This document shows positions 25,533 through 33,958 of a stretch of DNA of 64,000 nt, piece after piece. The notes under the pieces were generated by a model. It did not search any database. It was not told where the DNA came from and worked only from the letters and a program-made list of their open reading frames with translations. The position numbers were made by a program, and so were the translations under genes. The first letter of the stretch is position 1; every line of letters starts with the position of its first letter. Source of the stretch: a bacterium (GTDB lineage Bacteria; Desulfobacterota; Binatia; Binatales; Binataceae); contig JADBKU010000013.1 of NCBI GenBank assembly GCA_014896235.1, positions 32,002 to 96,001 of the forward strand. Direction: 5' to 3'.

Positions 25533-26309
25533 ATGCCAACTGCGTTGATCACGGGGGCGTCAAGCGGCTTGGGCGAGCAGTTCGCATACGCGCTGGCGCG
25601 CCGCCGCTACGGATTGGTGCTGACGGCGCGGCGCGCCGAGCGGCTCAATGCGGTTGCGGAAACGTCGCGCAAACTCGGCGCGGAAATCGCCACGGCGATT
25701 CCGGTCGATCTTGCGCGCCGCGACGCGCCGCGGGAAATTTTCCAGCGCGTGCAGGAAGCCAAAACCCACGTCGATTATCTGGTCAACAACGCCGGTTTCG
25801 GCACGAATGGACGGTTCCATGAACTGCGGATCGAGCGCGAACTCGAAGAAATCGATCTCAATGTGACGGCGCTGGTCGCGATGACGCGACTGTTCCTGCC
25901 CGCGATGGTCGAGCGGCGCGCCGGAACGATCATCAACGTCGCCTCGACCGCGGCGTTTCAGGCCGTGCCGTATATGGCGACCTATGCCGCGACCAAAGCG
26001 TTCGTGCTGAATTTCACCGAGGCTCTCGCCGGCGAACTGGCGGGAACCGGCGTGCGCGTATCGGCGCTTTGTCCGGGGCCGGTGCGCACGGAATTTCAGG
26101 CGGTCGCCGGTCAAACCTCGGAGCGGATGCCGTCGTTCGTCTATCTCGACGCTGAAACCGTCGTCGCCCAGGGAATCGCGGCCGCCGAAAGCGGCCGGTC
26201 GGTGCATATCGCGGGCGTCGCGAACTTCATCGCCGCGCAGTCGAATCGCTTTGTTCCGCGCGCGCTCGTCAGCCTGATTGCGCGGCGCATCTATCGTCCG
26301 CCGGCATGA
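25533..26309 (+). CDS. SDR family oxidoreductase
   Basis: Classical short-chain dehydrogenase, 258 residues. N-terminal cofactor loop ALITGASSGLGEQFAYAL; NNAG motif in LVNNAGFGTNG; catalytic triad region VASTAAF...YMATYAATKAFVLNF (Ser, Tyr, Lys); LCPGPVRTEF closes the substrate loop. The presence of TARRAERL after strand 2 (Arg) suggests NADP preference. This is the DltE/YqjQ-like subgroup with broad, unpredictable substrates. GGAGAGCC lies about 12 nt upstream. Convergent with the acyl-CoA dehydrogenase, 16 nt apart. Confidence 0.88.
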   Translation: MPTALITGASSGLGEQFAYALARRRYGLVLTARRAERLNAVAETSRKLGAEIATAIPVDLARRDAPREIFQRVQEAKTHVDYLVNNAGFGTNGRFHELRIERELEEIDLNVTALVAMTRLFLPAMVERRAGTIINVASTAAFQAVPYMATYAATKAFVLNFTEALAGELAGTGVRVSALCPGPVRTEFQAVAGQTSERMPSFVYLDAETVVAQGIAAAESGRSVHIAGVANFIAAQSNRFVPRALVSLIARRIYRPPA

Positions 26310-26325
26310 CCGCTGCGTGGCCGGT

Positions 26326-27468
26326 TCACTCTTTCAACAGGTCCCGCGCGATTACCATCCGCTGGATTTGCGACGTTCCTTCGTAGATCTGCAGCAGCTT
26401 CGCATCGCGCATCAGTTTTTCGACCGGATACTCTTTCATGTAGCCGTAGCCGCCGAAGATTTGCACGGCGTCGGTCGTGATCCGCATGCAGGCCTCCGAG
26501 CTGAACAATTTAGCCTGGCTTGAGATCGCGTTCGGCAACTCGCCGCGATCGACCATCCACGCCGCCTTGTAAGTAAGCAGCCTCATCGCTTCGATATTCG
26601 CGGCCATGTCAGCCAGCATGAACTGTATAGCCTGAAAATTGGCGATCGGCTGGCCGAAAGCCACCCGCTGCCGCGAATATTTGATGCATTCGTCAAGCGC
26701 GCGTTGCGACACGCCGATCGCGATCGCGCCGATCTCCGGCCGGCTCCGATCGAACGTGCCCATCGCGTACTTGAAGCCCTCGCCTTCGCGCCCCACCAGC
26801 GCGTCCTGCGGAATCCGCAATTCGTCGTATACGATCTCTCCGGTGTCGGCCGCGCGCTGTCCCAGCTTGCCGTGCATCCGATTTCGCGTGATTCCCGGCA
26901 GGCTCGACGGGAAAACAAAGCACGATATTCCCTTGTGCTTGAGCTTTCGATCGCTGGTGGCGAACGTCACGATCCAGTCCGCCACCGAGCCGTTCGAGAT
27001 GAAGTGCTTGGTCCCGTTGAGCACGAAGCTGTCGCCGTCGCGCCGGTACGTCGTCGCCATCGAGGCGACGTCCGAACCCGCGCCCGGCTCGGTAATCGCG
27101 AAAGCGCAGAACGAGAGTTTCTCCACGAGCATTCCCAGATACTCGCGCTGCTGCTCCGGACTGCCGGCGATAAGAATCGGCAGCGTGCCGAGATCGTTGG
27201 CGCTGATCGCGTTCGACATCCCGGCGCATCCGTAATTGAGTTCCTCCTGGATCAGGCAGGTGTCGAGCACGCCCATCCCGGCGCCGCCGAACTCGCGCGG
27301 CACGGCGAAATTCATCAGGCCGGCGCGATGCGCTTTCTCGCATACGTCGCGCGGAAAAATCTCCTTGTCGTCATATTCCCGCGCGCGCGGAATCATCTCC
27401 TGCTCCGCGAAGCGCCGCGCCAAAGCCTTCAATTCGCGTTGTTCATCGGTAAGGTCGAAGCCGATCAT
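26326..27468 (-). CDS. acyl-CoA dehydrogenase
   Basis: FAD enzyme introducing the alpha-beta double bond in acyl-CoA, 380 residues. Landmarks: N-terminal helical domain FDLTDEQRELKALARRFAEQE; FAD/substrate motif CAFAITEPGAGSDVASM; HFISNGSVADW; GKLGQRAADTGEIVYDELRIP; and the C-terminal FGGYGYMKEYPVEKLMRDAKLLQIYEGTSQIQR. The catalytic base is the Glu of IYEGTS, as in medium-chain enzymes. Chain-length preference cannot be read. It stands alone on the minus strand, convergent with the SDR; the 183 nt to the divergent gene at 27652 contains no other gene. Confidence 0.94.
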   Translation of the reverse strand: MIGFDLTDEQRELKALARRFAEQEMIPRAREYDDKEIFPRDVCEKAHRAGLMNFAVPREFGGAGMGVLDTCLIQEELNYGCAGMSNAISANDLGTLPILIAGSPEQQREYLGMLVEKLSFCAFAITEPGAGSDVASMATTYRRDGDSFVLNGTKHFISNGSVADWIVTFATSDRKLKHKGISCFVFPSSLPGITRNRMHGKLGQRAADTGEIVYDELRIPQDALVGREGEGFKYAMGTFDRSRPEIGAIAIGVSQRALDECIKYSRQRVAFGQPIANFQAIQFMLADMAANIEAMRLLTYKAAWMVDRGELPNAISSQAKLFSSEACMRITTDAVQIFGGYGYMKEYPVEKLMRDAKLLQIYEGTSQIQRMVIARDLLKE

Positions 27469-27651
27469 CAGAATTCCCCGTCCGGGCCAATTTGATCGAC
27501 GAGACTAACAGCCGCCGCCCGCGCTGTTAACGGCCAGGCGCGCCCGATCGGTCCAAACCGACGCCGCGCCGCCGCTAACTAGGGCCGCCCGTTTCATGCT
27601 ACGAATCACATGAAATTATGGCCGTGATTCCAATCAAGGAGACCTGCCGCA

Positions 27652-28293
27652 ATGAACCGGGATTTTGAATTCAGACAGATTCTTCGCGCCTATCGCGCCG
27701 GGATTATTTCCGAGGAAGCTTTCGAGCGCGAGACCGCCGCGCTTTGCGCCAACGACTCTGTTGGACGAGAATTCATCGCGATGGGCCAGGCCTATCCGAG
27801 CGAACGCGCCGCGATAATCGCGATTCTCGACCGCTTCCGCGCGGGCGAGGCCAACGGCCGCGTCGCTTTCACGAAATGGGTCGAGCAATGCCAGACCGAA
27901 TGCATCCGCAGCGGCCTGCGCATGATCGCCGAGCGCGAGGGCTATCACGTCCGCGTTTTTGAGGCCCGCCTGCGCGATCTCGGCGCCGAGTGCAATGCAG
28001 AAACCACGGAGGCCGGCCGCCGCCTGACCGAACGGCTCTCCAGCCCGAATATTTCCGACAAGGAAAAGCTCCTCTATCTCGCCTCGCTCGCGCCGAACCC
28101 GGAGGAATTCTTCCGTCCCTTCTGCGAGTTCGCCGCGAATATCAAAGACGATCTCGAGACCCGCGAATTGCTCGATCTCTATATTCAGGACGAATTGTCG
28201 AGCGCCAACTGGCTGCTGCGCGCCTGCGCCGCGCTCAACGGAGACGCGCAAATCGCCGTCTCGCGCGACAACTCCGCCTCGGCCTTCGTATAA
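27652..28293 (+). CDS. hypothetical helical cytosolic protein
   Basis: I do not recognise this 213-residue protein. It is hydrophilic, predicted mostly alpha-helical, with no signal peptide or membrane helix. Acidic/basic helices alternate (EFRQILRAYRAGIISEEAFERETAAL, RLTERLSSPNISDKEKLLYLASL), and a EEFFRPFCEF...TRELLDLYIQDELSSANWLL segment could form a helical bundle. It contains several Glu-rich helices but no obvious ExxH metal pairs of the ferritin family. A strong ribosome binding site, AAGGAG, precedes the ATG, and codon use is like its neighbours, so it is a real gene. Followed by an ABM-family gene after 111 nt. Confidence 0.7.
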   Translation: MNRDFEFRQILRAYRAGIISEEAFERETAALCANDSVGREFIAMGQAYPSERAAIIAILDRFRAGEANGRVAFTKWVEQCQTECIRSGLRMIAEREGYHVRVFEARLRDLGAECNAETTEAGRRLTERLSSPNISDKEKLLYLASLAPNPEEFFRPFCEFAANIKDDLETRELLDLYIQDELSSANWLLRACAALNGDAQIAVSRDNSASAFV

Positions 28294-28404
28294 TCACGCC
28301 GCCGCGCGGGCGTTCGGCTTGAATTGCCGCGCCCGCGCGACTATGACTGCGGACGAAGCCGCCGTGCTCGCCGCGGCTTCCACTATCGAACAGGGAGATT
28401 CGCT

Positions 28405-28704
28405 ATGTCCGTCACGCTGATCGCCAGAATCAAAGCCAAATCGGGATGCGAGAGCCAGCTCGAAGCGGCCTTCCGCGACATGATCAAAAAGGTGCGCGCC
28501 GCCGAACCCGGATGCCAAGCTTATATTCTGCACCGCGCCAATAACGACGCCACCCAGTTCGTGTGGTACGAAACCTACGCCGACCAGGCCGCCTTCGACG
28601 CCCATCGCAAGACCGAGCACATGCGCGAGATGGGCGGCCGCATCAAGGATTTGCTCGACGGCGCGCCGCAAATCGAACTTCTGACCGAACTCGACCGCAA
28701 ATAA
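28405..28704 (+). CDS. antibiotic biosynthesis monooxygenase (ABM) domain protein
   Basis: 99-residue ferredoxin-like-fold protein of the ABM/YgiN type. Seen: SVTLIARIKAKSGCESQLEAAF, IKKVRAAEPGCQAYILHRANND, FVWYETYADQAAFDAHRKTEHMREMGG. The Trp/Tyr-Glu strand and the HRKTEH helix are the family pattern. Members include quinol and heme-degrading oxygenases and many with no known substrate. GGGAG upstream supports the ATG at 28405; the frame opens at 28324. It ends in a strong bidirectional terminator hairpin. Confidence 0.85.
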   Translation: MSVTLIARIKAKSGCESQLEAAFRDMIKKVRAAEPGCQAYILHRANNDATQFVWYETYADQAAFDAHRKTEHMREMGGRIKDLLDGAPQIELLTELDRK

Positions 28705-28711
28705 TTTCCGT

Positions 28712-28760
28712 GTAAGCCGCCGGCGGCGCGGAGTTTTCGATCGCGCCGCCGGCGGTTTAC
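28712..28760. terminator. bidirectional terminator hairpin
   Basis: GTAAGCCGCCGGCGGCGCG pairs with CGCGCCGCCGGCGGTTTAC over 19 bp (one G-U wobble) around an 11 nt loop containing TTTT. It lies 7 nt after the ABM stop and before the convergent GNAT stop, so it probably ends both transcripts. Confidence 0.75.
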
Positions 28761-28802
28761 GATTTGTCGAACAGATGTAGGCGCGGCCGCGCGATCGCGT
28801 TG

Positions 28803-29309
28803 CTAGCGCTCAATTATGCCGTCGCCGGAAATGTCCAGCGCGAATCCGCTCCAGCCGGCCGCCGCCATTTTTCCAATCAGCGCGGCGGCGTTAGCCGCTC
28901 CGGCCATCGTGACGCCGATCGCCGCCGCCGGCTCGGCCGCGAATCCGCGCCGAACCAGCCAGCGGCCCGCCGATTCATCCGCGATCGCATAAAGCCGCCG
29001 CGCGCCCCGGGTATGCGCCGCAAGGCGCGCCGCCGCGAGCAGCGCCCCGCCGATCCCGCGCCCGCGCATCGGCTCGCGCACCCAAAGGGCGGTGATCATC
29101 GCCGCATCGACCTTGCACTCGACGCCCGCCACGCCGACCGCCTCGTCGCCGGCATATGCGGCGACAAAACATGCTCCGGGCGCGTCGATCGCCCGTACAA
29201 TCCCCGCCTCGTCGAGCAGCCGCGCGATCAGTTCGCGATCGCCGGTCTGGGCAACCGCAAGCTCGCCGGGCGCGCACGTCCGGCGGATCTTTTTCGCCGC
29301 GACCCGCAT
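28803..29309 (-). CDS. GNAT family N-acetyltransferase
   Basis: 168 residues. The acetyl-CoA pyrophosphate loop is clear in RGRGIGGALLAAA, preceded by the MITALWVREPM beta-strand and followed by RLYAIADESAGRWLVRRGF, the usual motif A/B arrangement. The substrate is unknown; the size and YAIAD...GRWLVRRGF pattern resemble ArsN2/argA-like single-domain acetyltransferases. The start is 18 nt past the stop of the ferredoxin gene on the same strand, so the two may be co-transcribed. Confidence 0.82.
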   Translation of the reverse strand: MRVAAKKIRRTCAPGELAVAQTGDRELIARLLDEAGIVRAIDAPGACFVAAYAGDEAVGVAGVECKVDAAMITALWVREPMRGRGIGGALLAAARLAAHTRGARRLYAIADESAGRWLVRRGFAAEPAAAIGVTMAGAANAAALIGKMAAAGWSGFALDISGDGIIER

Positions 29310-29326
29310 TCCTCAGCGCCGCGATA

Positions 29327-29557
29327 TCACTTTTTGATCGGAAATAGCTGCGCTCCCGTCTCCGCGTCGATCACCGTGATCGCCTTCGCGGGACAGGCGC
29401 GCGCCGCCGCGAGGATCACGTTATCGGGCGCGCCCGCCGGATTGTACACCTCGGACTTCTCGTCCGCGTCGAGCCTGAACACGCCTGGCGCCGTCTCGAC
29501 GCAATCGCCGCTCGCGATACATTTTCCCTTGTTGACCGTGACCGTGAGCTTCGCCAT
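29327..29557 (-). CDS. single-cluster [3Fe-4S]/[4Fe-4S] ferredoxin
   Basis: 76-residue ferredoxin. The cluster motif is KCIASGDCVETAP (C-x5-C) with a distal ACPAKAI, the pattern of small [3Fe-4S] ferredoxins that serve cytochromes P450 and other monooxygenases. GGGAGG precedes the ATG at 29557; the frame opens at 29608. There is no P450 or ferredoxin reductase in the window, so its redox partner is elsewhere. The missing second cysteine of a classical CxxCxxC argues for a 3Fe or unusual cluster. Divergent from acpS. Confidence 0.84.
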   Translation of the reverse strand: MAKLTVTVNKGKCIASGDCVETAPGVFRLDADEKSEVYNPAGAPDNVILAAARACPAKAITVIDAETGAQLFPIKK

Positions 29558-29660
29558 GCCGGCCTCCCTGTTGCTTGAAGGATAATGTCGCCCGCGCCGG
29601 CGCGGCAAGCCGCTCCGGCGCTTGCGCGCGCGCCCAATTCATACTTTGCTGCGATTCGCC

Positions 29661-30059
29661 ATGCCTCATATTGCAGGAACCGGAATCGACCTGATCGAAG
29701 TGGACCGCGTCAAGCAGGCGCTCGAGCGCTCCGCGACCGGGGCGCGCTTTCGCGCCCGCGTCTACACTCCCGGCGAGATCGCTTACTGCGAATCGCGCGG
29801 CCGCGCGCGCTATCAAAGCTACGCCGCCCGTTTCGCCGCGAAAGAGGCGACCATGAAGGCGTTGGGCGCCGGATGGAATCGCAACGTCGGCTGGAGCGAA
29901 ATCGAAGTCCATCGCGAGCGCGGCCGCGCTCCGACCATCCGCCTCAGCGGCAAGGCCGCGGAATTTTCCGCACGCCTCGGCATCGCGCGCTTCCATTTGA
30001 GCATCACGCACACCGCAACTTCGGCGATCGCCCACGTGATCGCTGAACGCGACGATTGA
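29661..30059 (+). CDS. acpS: holo-[acyl-carrier-protein] synthase
   Basis: Transfers 4'-phosphopantetheine from CoA to acyl carrier protein. 132 residues, typical length. Landmarks: GTGIDLIEVDRV (metal-binding Asp), FRARVYTPGEIAYCE, RFAAKEATMKALG (catalytic Glu/Lys), and FHLSITHTATSAIAHVIAE. The ATG at 29661 is chosen because GTGID begins a few residues later; the frame opens at 29622. Its stop codon abuts the stop of the minus-strand DUF4340 gene (30059/30060) with no spacer, so there is no room for an intergenic terminator. Confidence 0.95.
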   Translation: MPHIAGTGIDLIEVDRVKQALERSATGARFRARVYTPGEIAYCESRGRARYQSYAARFAAKEATMKALGAGWNRNVGWSEIEVHRERGRAPTIRLSGKAAEFSARLGIARFHLSITHTATSAIAHVIAERDD

Positions 30060-31538
30060 CTATTGCGCGTGGGGCGTCGCGGCGCCCGTTGGCGCCGGCG
30101 ATCCGGCATGACTTGCGGCCGCCGGACTCGGCGAAGGCGGTGGTTCGGCGTCGTTATGCAGGCGCGTGGCCGTGGTTTCCAAATCCCTGACCATCGCGGT
30201 CGGAATTTCGTAAACCGCCTGATCGGCGCTCGAAGTCGCGTAGCCCTTGGTCTGGGCGACCGGCTTGGCGGAAGGAGTTTGCGGCGTCGCCGTTTCCTCG
30301 ACCTGCGACGCATGGATCACGCCGATCGTCTTGCCCGCGGCGTCGTAGAGCGTGATCGTCAGCGTCGGCTCGGCCATTCCGAATCGCGCCGGATTGGTCA
30401 TCGGATCCTCAACGATGCTGCTGCCCTTCAATTGCTGCAACTGATCCAGCAGGCTTTGCACCACCGGCGTTTCGGCCGGAACCGTGTGGCCGCCGCCAGT
30501 CACCGTCCATTTGTCCTTGCCCGCGCTGTCGATCACGATTTGCACCGGTCCGCCCGCGATCGAAATCCGCGCGACGTTCTTGGGATCGAAGCGCAGCACG
30601 GTTTTGTCACGCAGATCGTCGTAACTCTTGCTCAGTTCCTTGACCACGTATTCAGCCACCGTGCAGACCGGCTGATCGCCCTCGCCGCGGCGGACATAGA
30701 CCGCATTGGCGTACGCTTTGGACTGCTCGAATCCGAACAGCAGCGATTCCTCGGCGTTGTCTTTGCCTCCGAAAACTTGCAGCTTGAGCGACGGCGTGGC
30801 CAGGCCGAAACGATTCAAATCTTCCGGATGGTCGTCCACGAACTGGTCGACGCGCGCCGCCGCGATCGTGTCGAGCAGTTGCGTCACCGCGGCGGAATCG
30901 GCCGGATATTCCCGTGGCTTCACGATCGACCAGTTGTCGCCCTTGCGCGCCAGTTCGATCGTCGAACCGTCGGACTTGGTCAACACCACGCGGTTTATCT
31001 GGTTGGCGGTGAAGCCGATCAACGTTTTGGATCGCAAATCGTCGAGCGACTTCGTCGCTTCCGCCGAAAAGCCCGCGTCGGTCAGCATCACGGCGGGCGA
31101 GTCGGTCAATTTGATATACGTACTCGCGCCGACCGGCGTGTTTTTTCCAACCATCACGCCCGGCAACGCGCGGCCGGTTTTGGTCGTGATATAAACCGTC
31201 ACCGACGGATCGGCGAGGCCGAAATTGCCGAGGTCCTGCGGATTGCTGTCGACCGTTTCGGTCGTCTGGAGGTCGGCGAGCGCGCTCGCCAGCGCATCGA
31301 CCGACGAATTGTCCGCGTCCGCCTCGACCGGCTTGACGATACGCCATAGCCCCGGCTTGCCGCGCTCGACCACGACGTCGTGCGCCGGTCCTTTCAGCTC
31401 GATCCGTTCAATCTGAGCGGGTTTGAGCTGGAAAACCTTGTGATTTTTAGATGGCTCCGGCTGCAGGCTCGAATAGTAAGCGTAGCCGCCGATAATCGCC
31501 AGTGCGAGCAGCGCCAGCCACGTCTTGCGTGTGTTCAT
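30060..31538 (-). CDS. DUF4340 domain protein of a Gld-like ABC system
   Basis: 492-residue protein with an N-terminal membrane anchor (TWLALLALAIIGGYAYY) and a long extracytoplasmic part. At least two DUF4340 modules are visible: IERIELKGPAHDVVVERG...WRIVKPVEADADNSSVDALASAL with NFGLADPSVTVYI, then a second set, INRVVLTKSDGSTIELAR...WSIVKPREYPADSAAVTQLLDTI with RFGLATPSLKLQV. A third partial set (VAQISIAGG-like, WTVTGGG, FGMAEPTLTITLYD) follows, and the end is Pro/Ala-rich. Last gene of the minus-strand run ABC ATPase > permease > GldG-like > DUF4340, the arrangement found in many bacterial genomes. Probably an assembly or substrate-handling partner of the transporter; function unproven. Confidence 0.86.
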   Translation of the reverse strand: MNTRKTWLALLALAIIGGYAYYSSLQPEPSKNHKVFQLKPAQIERIELKGPAHDVVVERGKPGLWRIVKPVEADADNSSVDALASALADLQTTETVDSNPQDLGNFGLADPSVTVYITTKTGRALPGVMVGKNTPVGASTYIKLTDSPAVMLTDAGFSAEATKSLDDLRSKTLIGFTANQINRVVLTKSDGSTIELARKGDNWSIVKPREYPADSAAVTQLLDTIAAARVDQFVDDHPEDLNRFGLATPSLKLQVFGGKDNAEESLLFGFEQSKAYANAVYVRRGEGDQPVCTVAEYVVKELSKSYDDLRDKTVLRFDPKNVARISIAGGPVQIVIDSAGKDKWTVTGGGHTVPAETPVVQSLLDQLQQLKGSSIVEDPMTNPARFGMAEPTLTITLYDAAGKTIGVIHASQVEETATPQTPSAKPVAQTKGYATSSADQAVYEIPTAMVRDLETTATRLHNDAEPPPSPSPAAASHAGSPAPTGAATPHAQ

Positions 31539-31566
31539 TCCCGGCCACCAACCATGCGCGCCGGAC

Positions 31567-33135
31567 TCAACTCCGCCGCTCCCACCACACTGCGATACCG
31601 ACGATCAGCAGCAATTCCGGCAGCAACAGCACCGACAGCACGAAAACCACGTCGAATTGCGCGACCGTCAGACTGAACCGCGACGCGCGCAGGCTGCGCG
31701 GCCGGATCGTGATCGACGACGATTCGCCCGCGAGCCAGTCGACCGTGTTCATCACGAAATCGCGATTGAAAAAATTCCCGATATAGCTGTTGTTGGCGAT
31801 ATCCGTGTCGCCGTACACCACCAACCGCGCGTCGCCATGGCCCAGTTTCAGCGCATCGAGATTCGCCGTCACCGCGACCGCGACGCTGACGGGACCCTTT
31901 TGATCCTTCGCATCGAACTTGGCTTCCTGACGTTTGAAAATGCCCTCGAGATCGGTCTCCGCCCACGACGTGTCGCTGGTTTTCGCCAGCGACACCGCTT
32001 CGATCCCCGGCGGAGGCGGCTCGCTCGGCGCCACCGTGCGCACCATCGGAAAGACCGTCTGCTTGTCGAACCCGGCGGTAATCGGACTTGGTCCATAGGT
32101 GTTGACGAGCGGATTCAAGCCGAGCGCCGGACCGGCGAACAAACGCACCACCTGATCGACAACCACATTGTCGCCAACCGTCACGCCCCAGTTCTTCAGC
32201 CAATCAACCAGCGCCGTTTCGTCGATCGATTGATCGGGCCGCGGCGGCCGCAGCATCACCAGCGCGCGCCCGCCCTTTTTCATAAAGTCGGTCAACTCAT
32301 CCAGCACATGCGGCACCAGCGGGCGCGTCGGTCCCGCCACGACCACCACCGAACATTCGTCGGGCACGGCGTTCTCGGTCACAAGATTGATCTTTTTGAC
32401 CACGTAGCTCTCGCCCTGCAGCGACTCCTTGAACTGCCCCATCCCGGTTCCGGCCGTCGCCTCGTCGGGATCGTCTTCGCCCTCGCCGGTCAGAAAGCAG
32501 ACTGTTTCCTGGCTGGTTTTGGTGACCTTCACGATACCGTTGGTGATCGCCTGCTCGGTCATGTCGGTCACGTTGGTGCCGGCGCCCGTATCCCCGTCGT
32601 ACTGGATATGGGTCGTGTTCATCACCGTGACCTTGTATTTTTCGGCAAGCTCCGGATGGCGCGTCGGATCGATCAGTTCATAGCTGACCAGAGGCGACGC
32701 GTAGCTGTATTCCTCGAACAGCGCTTCGGCGTGCGGATCGCGGCCGCCCTCGACGAAGCCGTAGAGCTTGATCGGCTTCTTGAGGCTCTTGAGCACCTTT
32801 AGCGATTGGGGCGAAAGGCTGAACGCGCCTTCGCTGGTCATGTCGAACTGGCGCTTATGCTTGGCGGCGAGATAGTTGATCGCGATCAGCACGCCCAGAA
32901 ACGCGGCCGTGTACACCGCGGCGTTGGCGCCGTACCGCGTACGCCGCGCGCCCGCGATTTCGCCAAGCGAACCGCCGCTCGACGCCAGCCATCCGATCAG
33001 CGCGATCGCGCCGCCCACCAGATTGACGCCGCTGAACAGCCGCGCAAAACCGCCCGCCGTCAGCAGATAGCCAAGCAATCCGAATGAAAAAAGTACGAGT
33101 CCGATTAATCCCGACAGCGCCGAAGACCGCTTCAT
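31567..33135 (-). CDS. GldG-like ABC-associated membrane protein
   Basis: 522 residues. N-terminal hydrophobic segments (LIGLVLFSFGLLGYLL, VNLVGGAIALIGWLA, AAVYTAAFLGVLIAINYLA), a large extracytoplasmic domain and a C-terminal helix (FVLSVLLLPELLLIVGIAVW) followed by RRS. The domain contains FSLSPQSLKVLKSLKKPIKLYGF, YKVTVMNTTHIQY..., VVVVAGPTRPL and LDELTDFMKKGGRALVMLRPP, the ABC_transp_aux (GldG) pattern. In gliding bacteroidetes GldG is needed with GldA and GldF; here it is probably a general envelope export system. Coupled closely to the permease upstream (16 nt) and the DUF4340 gene downstream (28 nt). Confidence 0.88.
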   Translation of the reverse strand: MKRSSALSGLIGLVLFSFGLLGYLLTAGGFARLFSGVNLVGGAIALIGWLASSGGSLGEIAGARRTRYGANAAVYTAAFLGVLIAINYLAAKHKRQFDMTSEGAFSLSPQSLKVLKSLKKPIKLYGFVEGGRDPHAEALFEEYSYASPLVSYELIDPTRHPELAEKYKVTVMNTTHIQYDGDTGAGTNVTDMTEQAITNGIVKVTKTSQETVCFLTGEGEDDPDEATAGTGMGQFKESLQGESYVVKKINLVTENAVPDECSVVVVAGPTRPLVPHVLDELTDFMKKGGRALVMLRPPRPDQSIDETALVDWLKNWGVTVGDNVVVDQVVRLFAGPALGLNPLVNTYGPSPITAGFDKQTVFPMVRTVAPSEPPPPGIEAVSLAKTSDTSWAETDLEGIFKRQEAKFDAKDQKGPVSVAVAVTANLDALKLGHGDARLVVYGDTDIANNSYIGNFFNRDFVMNTVDWLAGESSSITIRPRSLRASRFSLTVAQFDVVFVLSVLLLPELLLIVGIAVWWERRS

Positions 33136-33151
33136 GCCCCGCTTCGCCCTT

Positions 33152-33925
33152 CTAGCGCCAGCGCGCCGATTCCACCGAACGTTGGGTCAGGAACAACGCC
33201 GTCGCGACCACGCTGAGAAAGAACACCACGTCGCTGGTGTCGATCACGCCGCGCACCATCGTCGAGAAATGCTCCGGCAGCGACAGATACTTGAGCAGCG
33301 CCCACACCACTCCGCCGCCCGCCTCGGCCGGCCATGAAATAACGAACAGCAAAATCAGGATGCCGAACGAACTGATCGCCGCGATAATCTGGTTCTGCGT
33401 CAGCGAACTGGTGAACAGTCCCACCGAAACGAACGACAACGCCAACAGGAACAGTCCAAGATAGCCCGAGAACATCACGCCGACCTCGGGATTGCCGAAG
33501 ACGATCAGGATGAGCGGGAAAATCCACGCCAGCGCCACCATCACCAGCGTGAACGCCGCGGCGGCGAGGAACTTGCCCGCCACGATCTCGCCGGTGCGGA
33601 CCGGCGCGGTCAGCAGCAACTCGTAGGTCCCGGAGCGTTTTTCCTCCGCGAACACCCGCATCGTCAGCGCCGGCATCACAATCACCAGCACCACCGACAG
33701 GTCGTGCAGCAGCGGATCGATGACCCGCGTGTTCAGATTCATCTGGCGCAGCGTGTCCGGCTGCCCCATCATCTGCACCAACTGCACCATCTCGTCGAAC
33801 TGCCGCAGCATCGCGAAGAAAAACCATCCGCCGAGCAGGATGAAAACGGTCAGCACGACATAAGCGACCGGCTGCACGAAGTAGCCGGCCAGCTCCTTGC
33901 CCGCAATCGTAATTGTGTTGCGCAT
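33152..33925 (-). CDS. ABC-2 type transporter permease (GldF-like)
   Basis: 257-residue integral membrane protein. About six membrane helices can be counted, for example YVVLTVFILLGGWFFFAML, LVIVMPALTMRVFAEEKRSGT with the conserved EExxGTLE-like EEKRSGTYELLL, FTLVMVALAWIFPLILIVFG, FSGYLGLFLLALSFVSVGLF, IIAAISSFGILILLFVISW and VFFLSVVATALFLTQR. It forms the membrane half of the ATPase at 33959-34729, 33 nt upstream on the same strand. Substrate unknown. Confidence 0.9.
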   Translation of the reverse strand: MRNTITIAGKELAGYFVQPVAYVVLTVFILLGGWFFFAMLRQFDEMVQLVQMMGQPDTLRQMNLNTRVIDPLLHDLSVVLVIVMPALTMRVFAEEKRSGTYELLLTAPVRTGEIVAGKFLAAAAFTLVMVALAWIFPLILIVFGNPEVGVMFSGYLGLFLLALSFVSVGLFTSSLTQNQIIAAISSFGILILLFVISWPAEAGGGVVWALLKYLSLPEHFSTMVRGVIDTSDVVFFLSVVATALFLTQRSVESARWR

Positions 33926-33958
33926 CGCTTCCGATTTTTCCGAGCCGCCCTGCGCCGT

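Noticed and set aside
30063..31349. 428-codon plus-strand frame over the DUF4340 gene
   Set aside because: Antisense of a convincing DUF4340 protein; begins directly behind acpS but has no domain.
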